Shown piece by piece: positions 59,098 to 64,000 of a DNA stretch of 64,000 bases. This stretch comes from Candidatus Eiseniibacteriota bacterium (GTDB lineage: Bacteria > Orphanbacterota > Orphanbacteria > Orphanbacterales > Orphanbacteraceae). Position 1 is the first letter of the stretch. Each line of letters starts with the position of its first letter. The stretch covers positions 14,020 to 78,019 of the forward strand of contig JAJRWB010000009.1 in NCBI GenBank assembly GCA_024276995.1. The letters run 5' to 3'. The position numbers were made by a program, and so were the translations under genes. The notes under the pieces are model-generated. The model was not told the DNA's origin, searched no databases, and saw only the letters and a program-made list of their open reading frames with translations.

Positions 59098-60314
59098 TTC
59101 GCCGTCTTGACGGGGTCGCCGTCCTCGAGCGTTCGGATCGCCTTGAAATCGCCCGACACCACCACGTCGTTCTCATCGAGTCCGGAGAGAACCTCGAAGT
59201 AGCGGTCGCCGGCGATCCCCGTTTTCACCACGGTGAACGCCGCCTTGCCGTCGCGCACGACGAACACCCCCTCACGGTCGGTCTCTTTCCGCCGGACCGT
59301 CGGATCGTCGTCCTCGACCTTCTCTTCGTCATCCTCTTCCTCATCGCCGGAGCGGATGGTGAGCGACTGGATCGGCACGGAAAGCACCGAGGCGCGCTCC
59401 GCCACGATGATGTCCGCCGTGGCGGAGAGTCCCGGCCGGGCGCCTTCGATCGGATCGTCGAGGGCGATCACCACCTTGAAGTCGACCGACTCGGTCTGCC
59501 GGGCGGTACGGATCGCGCTGTTTCCCACCTCGGTGACCACGCCGTGGAACGTCGTGTCGGGGTACGAGTCGATGGTGATCACGGCGTCCTGCCCCGGCCG
59601 GATCCCGACGACATCGGTTTCGTCGACTTCCACTTCCACCTCGAGGCCGGTGAGATCGGAAAGGGTTAGGAGCACCGTGCCCGGCTGGTTCATCGTTCCG
59701 ACCACGGCGGTTTCCCCTTCCTCCACGTTGAGGCGGGTCACCACGCCGCTGATCGGCGCGAGGATGGTGGACAGTTCGAGGTCGTGTTCTCCACTGCGGA
59801 GGGACGCTTCTTGCTCGCGTATCCGGGCGAGGAGGGTTTTCCGTTTCCCACGGGCGACCTCGAACTCGGTCTCGGCCTTCAGCAGTTCGCTCGAGGATGC
59901 GAGATCCTGTTCGCGCAGGCCCTTGATCCTTTCGAGTTCCTGCTCCGCCTGCTTCAGCCTCACCGCCGCCTGCTCGAGGTCCGCCCTGGTGGCGGCGATC
60001 CCGGCGCGGAACTGTTCCACCGTCTGGGCGTACTGCACGGGATCGATCTGAAGAAGGAAGTCGCCCTCATCGACGCTTTCCCCTTCCTTGACGGCGATGT
60101 GGACGATCGTCCCCATCCGGTTCGCCGAAACGTCGACCTTCTGCTTCGGCGTAATCGAGCCGGACGCACTTACCACTTCGCGAATCCCGCGGCGGACGAC
60201 CTTCTCGGTTTCCACCTCGATCTTCTTCGCGCGGTCGTTTTTCAGGTTGGCCGCCACCAGAAGAGCTGTGAGGAGCACGATCCCGGCGGCGATCCAGATC
60301 GGTTTCTTATTCAT
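59094..60314 (-). CDS. MacA/HlyD-type membrane fusion protein
   Basis: 406 aa periplasmic adaptor: N-terminal membrane helix (about 4-20), biotinyl-lipoyl halves (GSITPKQKVDVSANRMGTIV; APISGVVTRLNVEEGETAVV) around a long alpha-hairpin (about 95-185), a beta-barrel and a C-terminal proximal domain with an unusual acidic insert (DEEEDDEEKVEDDDP). ATG 60314 fits the helix; a TTG at 60356 is possible. Links the inner-membrane permeases to an outer-membrane channel, not encoded here. Confidence 0.9.
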   Translation of the reverse strand: MNKKPIWIAAGIVLLTALLVAANLKNDRAKKIEVETEKVVRRGIREVVSASGSITPKQKVDVSANRMGTIVHIAVKEGESVDEGDFLLQIDPVQYAQTVEQFRAGIAATRADLEQAAVRLKQAEQELERIKGLREQDLASSSELLKAETEFEVARGKRKTLLARIREQEASLRSGEHDLELSTILAPISGVVTRLNVEEGETAVVGTMNQPGTVLLTLSDLTGLEVEVEVDETDVVGIRPGQDAVITIDSYPDTTFHGVVTEVGNSAIRTARQTESVDFKVVIALDDPIEGARPGLSATADIIVAERASVLSVPIQSLTIRSGDEEEDDEEKVEDDDPTVRRKETDREGVFVVRDGKAAFTVVKTGIAGDRYFEVLSGLDENDVVVSGDFKAIRTLEDGDPVKTAK

Positions 60315-60356
60315 GGCACCGGGAGCTATTGTATCGCCGCACGAGGAGATTGCCAA

Positions 60357-60842
60357 TTAAAACGGGGGGCGTTTCCCGCTGTCGCGGAGCGCCACATACG
60401 GCGTCTCTCCCGGATGGAACGTGTCGAGCACCTTGTAGAGCGCCTCGAGGCCCGCGGGGGTGACTCCCACGGAGCGGTAGCTCGCACCGTCACGCGATTC
60501 GATCCGGATGGCGTACGACGTGCGGGGGAAGGTCGTCTCGTCGAGGGAGACACGCGCCACCTCCTCACGGGCGAGTACCCGCGTGCGTGCGGTCGGAAGG
60601 GAGTAGTGAAGGGAGACGTTACCGTCGTCGAAGCGGATCGCGGCGAAACGGGAACCGGTGAGCCAGATGAGGGTGAGCACCGACGCCGCCGTCAGGAAGG
60701 CCACCCTAGGGAGCGCGCGGCCCGGTTCGATATCGAGGGAACGACTCAATCGCCGGACCGCCGCATGGGCCGCGAACGGCATGACCAGCGCGAGCGCCCA
60801 GAGGAGGGCGAGTTCGATATCGCTGAGAAGGGTGATTTCCAT
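60357..60842 (-). CDS. membrane protein with PH-like domain, unknown
   Basis: 161 aa; two hydrophobic helices at about 10-28 and 45-63, followed by a beta-rich cytosolic or periplasmic region with a bacterial PH-like strand pattern (RFDDGNVSLHYSLPTARTRV, EVARVSLDETTFPR, YAIRIES). No named family. Sits between a response regulator and the exporter genes, likely co-transcribed with the latter (its stop touches the fusion-protein reading frame). Confidence 0.55.
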   Translation of the reverse strand: MEITLLSDIELALLWALALVMPFAAHAAVRRLSRSLDIEPGRALPRVAFLTAASVLTLIWLTGSRFAAIRFDDGNVSLHYSLPTARTRVLAREEVARVSLDETTFPRTSYAIRIESRDGASYRSVGVTPAGLEALYKVLDTFHPGETPYVALRDSGKRPPF

Positions 60843-60861
60843 CGCGACGTCTCTGCCTCGT

Positions 60862-61254
60862 TTACAGGAGGGAGGGAGCGAGCCGTGCCTCGAGAGTCTG
60901 CCGGATCTTGACCACCAGCCGCGGGAGGTCGAAGGGCTTCGTCATGTAGTCGTCCCCTCCCATGCGGACCGCTTTCAGCTTGTTCTCGTCCGTGCTTCGG
61001 GCGGTGAGAAAGATGAACGGGATGCTCTTCGTTCTGTAGTACTCCCGGATCCGCCGGCAGAACTCGTATCCGTCCACTTCCGGCATGGTGATATCGGAGA
61101 TGATCAGGTCGGGCACGCTCTCCATCACCCTTTTTACGGCATCAAGGCCGTTTTCGGCCACGAGGACTTCGTAGCCTTCCTGGCGGAGACAGAAGGAGAG
61201 GGACGTGGTGATCGAGGGCTCGTCGTCTACGATCAAGATCGTTTCGCGGCTCAT
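60862..61254 (-). CDS. single-domain response regulator
   Basis: 130-aa receiver: ILIVDDEPSITTSLSFCLRQ, phospho-acceptor Asp in LIISDITMPEVDGYEFCRRI, Thr in FIFLTARSTDENK and Lys in DYMTKPFDLPRL. No output domain. GAGGA lies 5 nt before ATG 61254. It leads into the small membrane protein and exporter genes, so it may control them or act in chemotaxis-like signalling. Confidence 0.88.
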   Translation of the reverse strand: MSRETILIVDDEPSITTSLSFCLRQEGYEVLVAENGLDAVKRVMESVPDLIISDITMPEVDGYEFCRRIREYYRTKSIPFIFLTARSTDENKLKAVRMGGDDYMTKPFDLPRLVVKIRQTLEARLAPSLL

Positions 61255-61408
61255 CGTTTCCTCGTTTCGGGACGCTTCCGGTATCGCTTCTTCCTGTTTA
61301 TCGGCCGGGGATCGATTCGTCTTTAGGTGAAGAGGGGGGAAGGGCGTACCCGGATCGCGCGAAATTGATAAGATGTTCTCGCATTCTTTATCGAAAAGGA
61401 GGATCGAC

Positions 61409-62197
61409 ATGGATCTGGGTATCAAGGGGAAATCGGCGTTCGTGGCGGCGTCTTCCACAGGCCTCGGAAGGGCGGTGGCGATCGGGTTCGGTCGGGAAGG
61501 GGGAAGGGTCACCCTCTGTTCGCGGTCGAAGGAACGGCTCGATGCCGCGGCGAAGGCGGTAGAGGCGGTGGGAGGGGAGGCGCACGTCGTGGTGTGCGAT
61601 ATCCGCCGCGAGGAGGAGATCCGTACCGCCGTGGAGAGCGCCGTCGATCGTTTCGGCGGGGTCGATATCCTGGTGACGAACTGCGGCGGACCACCGCCCG
61701 GCCTCTTCGACGATCTCGACGAGGATCGGTGGGAGGATGCTTTCCGTTCGATTCTTCTTTCGGTAGTCCGTTTGGCGGACGCCGTCCTGCCTGGCATGCG
61801 CTCCCGCGGCTGGGGGAGGATCGTCCCAATCGTATCGGTGTCGGCGAAACAGCCGATCGAAAACCTTCTCCTCTCCAATACCCTCCGGCCCGCCGTGGTC
61901 GGTCTGGCGAAGAGCCTTTCCGCCGAGGTCGCCGGCGCGGGGATCACGGTGAACTGCGTTGCGCCCGGTTACACCCGAACCGAGCGTCTCGAGGAACTCG
62001 CCGCGTACCGTGCGGAAAAGATGCAGACCACCGTGGAGGAGGTCTATCGATCGTGGACCGCCACGATCCCGGCGAGGCGCCTGGGAAGGCCGGAGGAACT
62101 CGCCGACCTCGTCCTCTTCCTCGCATCGGAGAGGGCGGCGTATCTCACGGGAAACACGATCGCCTTCGACGGGGGATCGGTGCGCTCCCTCTTCTGA
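61409..62197 (+). CDS. short-chain dehydrogenase/reductase with altered catalytic Tyr and Lys
   Basis: 262 aa, Rossmann fold: nucleotide motif ASSTGLGRAVAIGFGREGGR, NCGGPPPG in place of NAG, and VNCVAPGYTRT after the helix. The catalytic Ser lies in PIVSVSAKQP, but the YxxxK motif is SNTLR in ENLLLSNTLRPAVVGLAKSL, so both proton-relay residues are changed. A subgroup of FabG-like SDRs shares such sequences. Function unknown. AAGGAGG is 7 nt before ATG 61409. Confidence 0.82.
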   Translation: MDLGIKGKSAFVAASSTGLGRAVAIGFGREGGRVTLCSRSKERLDAAAKAVEAVGGEAHVVVCDIRREEEIRTAVESAVDRFGGVDILVTNCGGPPPGLFDDLDEDRWEDAFRSILLSVVRLADAVLPGMRSRGWGRIVPIVSVSAKQPIENLLLSNTLRPAVVGLAKSLSAEVAGAGITVNCVAPGYTRTERLEELAAYRAEKMQTTVEEVYRSWTATIPARRLGRPEELADLVLFLASERAAYLTGNTIAFDGGSVRSLF

Positions 62198-62226
62198 ATC
62201 CGCGGGAAGAAAAAGGCAAAAAAGAT

Positions 62227-62256
62227 TTGACAGACTCCACATTTGTGTAGTACTTT
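62227..62256 (+). promoter_or_regulatory. sigma70-type promoter for the DnaE-like gene
   Basis: Perfect TTGACA (62227-62232), 18-nt spacer, TACTTT (62251-62256); predicted start about 62263, leader about 55 nt. Confidence 0.55.
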
Positions 62257-62317
62257 CTGTTCAGGTGTCGCGACGGTCGCAAGAAGTCGCGAATAACACC
62301 CGAACGGGGAGTTTGGC

Positions 62318-64000
62318 ATGTCGTTCGTCCCTCTCGGAATTCACACGAGGTATTCTCCTTTACTCTCTGTCATCGATCCGGTTGACCTTCCGGACGCCCT
62401 CGCTTCGAGGGGTTGGGATCGTGCGGTGGTGATCGATAGGGGGAATCTCTTCGGGTGGGCCTGTGCACGGCAGCGGGCGCGCAGCGGTGTCGGGATTCTC
62501 CCCGGCGCCGAGGTAAACGTCTCCTTCCCCGCCGCGGTGAAAGGCTTCCCCGCCAGGGTATACGCCCTCACTCTGCTGCCGGTATCCCCCCGCGGTCTCG
62601 ACGATCTCGGTACCCTTCTCCGAGATATCTGGAGCGGAGATCGTCCCGAGGGGATGAGGGGGATCGCCACGCTGGGGGAGATCGAGGAGAGAGCCGAGGG
62701 GTGGCTCGCGCTGAGCGGTGGCGCCGGAGGGCCGGTGACGGGAGCGCTGCTGCGAGGTCGTGCCGGTGAGGCGAACCGCACAGCGGCCCGCCTCGCCTCC
62801 CTTTTCACCAAGGAGCGATTCTACCTCGAAGTAGGCCGGACGGGAAGCGGGACCGGCGAGGGGGTCGACCCCTTCTTGCGGAGTCTTGAAAAGCGGTACG
62901 GCATCGCGCGGGTGGCGGCGGATCCCATCCTGTGCCTCGCGAAGGGAGAGGAGAGGGGTCTCGCGCGACTGCGTGCCCTCGTTCCGGGGGGAAGCCTCGA
63001 CGGCAATGGTCGAGCTTTCGGGCCGGACCGCGCCGCCCATCTTCCTTCCCCATCCGGTCTGCTTCGGCGGTACGCGAACGACCGACATCCCCTCGAGCGA
63101 ACGGAGGAGGTGGCGGAGAAATGCGCCGGCGCTCTGCGGGAAAGCGGCACGCGGTCACGACCGGCGGGAGACAGGCTGATCCGTTCCTGCCAGGCACGGA
63201 TCACCAGGCGGTTCGAATCCGATTCGGAAGAGAAGCGCCGGGAAATTCGCAACCGCTTCTGGGCCGAGTACTGGAAACTGGAGGAAGAAGGGGTGGTGGA
63301 GGCGGTATCGGCGCTTGTAGATGTTTTCCGTTCCCTTCGGGCTTCCGACGATGACGCGCAGTTCTTCACCCCTTTCCTTGCGGGAACGGTGATCGGTTTC
63401 CTGACCGGCCTCCAGGAGACGCTTCCCGGAAGGAGAGGCTTCGCTTTCGCCGAGCGGATCCGCCCGCGCGGTGGGGGGAGGATTTCCGTGCGTGTCTTCG
63501 GAGATGCAGGAAGCGCCGGGAGAATCCGGCGTCTTCTTCTCGGGCGATACGGAAGCGACGTATATCCGGCCATCGTGCCGGTTCCCCTGACCGGGGCGGA
63601 CAGGGCGAGGCTGGAAAAGATGGAACCGCCGCGGGGAGAGTGGTCCGGGCCACATTCGAATCGATCCACCCAATATCCCTTCGAATCCCGGACCCGAGAG
63701 AACCGGGACCCGGGCCCTCTCCCCGTCGGCGGCCATCCATCCCTGGCGGAAAGCGCGGTGATGACGTTTCGGGAAAAGGAAGACGTGCTCGTATGGGACG
63801 CTTCGCCAGCGCGCGGCTGGTCCCTCGAGAAGGGCGTGGAATTCGACCTTCTGAGAACACCGATGATGGATACTCTAAGGGCGACCGCACCGATTCCACC
63901 GGCCGAGGATCCGTACCGCCCGATCCTCAGGGGGGATTGGACCGGCCTTGTTCCGGGTCATCACTTCCTTTCGGCGCCGCTGGTGCGCGCCCTCTCGCCC
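62318..64000 (+). CDS. DnaE-like protein with degenerate PHP and palm motifs, partial
   Basis: The frame is open to the window end (561 codons; C-terminus missing). The start resembles the PHP domain of DNA polymerase III alpha, but metal ligands are changed: IHTRYS (8-13) for HxHSxYS and IDRGNLFG (39-46) for TDHGNLFG. Later blocks keep DnaE order: LRRYANDRHPLERTEEVAEK, then a helical stretch, then RISVRVFGDAG followed by RIRRLLLGRYGSDVYPAI. That last pair aligns with PDIDIDF and the following RxxVIRYVxxKYG. The three palm aspartates read I, V and V (389-394), so no polymerase activity is expected. It looks like an inactive DnaE paralogue; its C-terminus would show whether clamp-binding and OB domains remain. 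Confidence 0.75.
   Translation, partial: MSFVPLGIHTRYSPLLSVIDPVDLPDALASRGWDRAVVIDRGNLFGWACARQRARSGVGILPGAEVNVSFPAAVKGFPARVYALTLLPVSPRGLDDLGTLLRDIWSGDRPEGMRGIATLGEIEERAEGWLALSGGAGGPVTGALLRGRAGEANRTAARLASLFTKERFYLEVGRTGSGTGEGVDPFLRSLEKRYGIARVAADPILCLAKGEERGLARLRALVPGGSLDGNGRAFGPDRAAHLPSPSGLLRRYANDRHPLERTEEVAEKCAGALRESGTRSRPAGDRLIRSCQARITRRFESDSEEKRREIRNRFWAEYWKLEEEGVVEAVSALVDVFRSLRASDDDAQFFTPFLAGTVIGFLTGLQETLPGRRGFAFAERIRPRGGGRISVRVFGDAGSAGRIRRLLLGRYGSDVYPAIVPVPLTGADRARLEKMEPPRGEWSGPHSNRSTQYPFESRTRENRDPGPLPVGGHPSLAESAVMTFREKEDVLVWDASPARGWSLEKGVEFDLLRTPMMDTLRATAPIPPAEDPYRPILRGDWTGLVPGHHFLSAPLVRALSP

Noticed and set aside
1-64000. CRISPR array, prophage or insertion sequence
   Set aside because: No spaced direct repeats, transposase, integrase or terminal inverted repeats were seen.

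Overview
The window is G+C-rich bacterial chromosome (roughly two thirds G+C by eye), tightly packed, with many ATGA-type overlaps, GTG/TTG starts, frequent Shine-Dalgarno motifs and recognisable sigma70-type promoters. RNase Y, a two-membrane envelope (PilMNO/PilT, TolQ/ExbD/TonB-like proteins, lipoproteins, MacB-like permeases) and abundant PAS sensor kinases suggest a didermic lineage, perhaps of the FCB or deltaproteobacterial-like phyla. That placement is inference only. There are no rRNA genes, phage genes, insertion sequences or CRISPR arrays.

Layout. 1-5.0 kb: rpsA, tRNA-Val, a terminator, then thrS-infC-rplT, with infC starting at AUC and no rpmI. 5.1-14 kb: housekeeping run of a ZapB-like coiled coil, zapA, rny, folD, xseAB, a polyprenyl synthase, nadK, recN, pgsA. 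14-19.8 kb: trpEGDCFB, with trpD cut by an in-frame TAG and no trpA. 19.9-23 kb: tRNA-Arg, an unassigned structured RNA, then pilM-N-O and a PilP/GspC-like gene. 23-28.5 kb: a GT-C-type membrane protein, a sigma54-activator-like regulator with a degenerate GAFTGA loop, an A/T-richer gene-free gap, and a diacylglycerol-kinase-family gene. 28.6-30.4 kb (minus): a ClpB/ClpC-like ATPase that has lost both Walker B acid pairs and its pore loops. 30.7-40 kb: a translationally coupled operon of lipoproteins, TPR protein, TolQ/ExbB, two ExbD and a TonB/AgmX-like protein, probably a proton-motive-force-driven envelope machine. 40-44.2 kb (minus): a three-gene His-Asp phosphorelay whose sensor carries a CxxCH haem motif. 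44.4-47.6 kb: metallo-hydrolase, small zinc ribbon, DUF3857/transglutaminase-like protein. 47.6-50.2 kb (minus): pilT plus a DUF4388 protein fused to a dead PilT-like domain. 50.4-53.6 kb: glnA, SMR-like transporter, sulfatase lipoprotein. 53.7-61.3 kb: membrane protein, zinc-ribbon protein, membrane fusion protein with two MacB-type permeases but no ATPase, and a response regulator. 61.4-64 kb: an SDR protein and the 5' part of a DnaE-like gene whose catalytic aspartates are missing.

The recurring theme is pseudo-enzymes: paralogues of ClpB, PilT, DnaE, a sigma54 activator, an SDR and a transglutaminase keep the fold but lose key residues, often beside their presumed partners. The best candidates for an undescribed system are the 30.7-40 kb envelope operon with the divergent dead ClpB, and the PilT/pseudo-PilT pair. 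All functions are read from the sequence and family knowledge; no searches were run.
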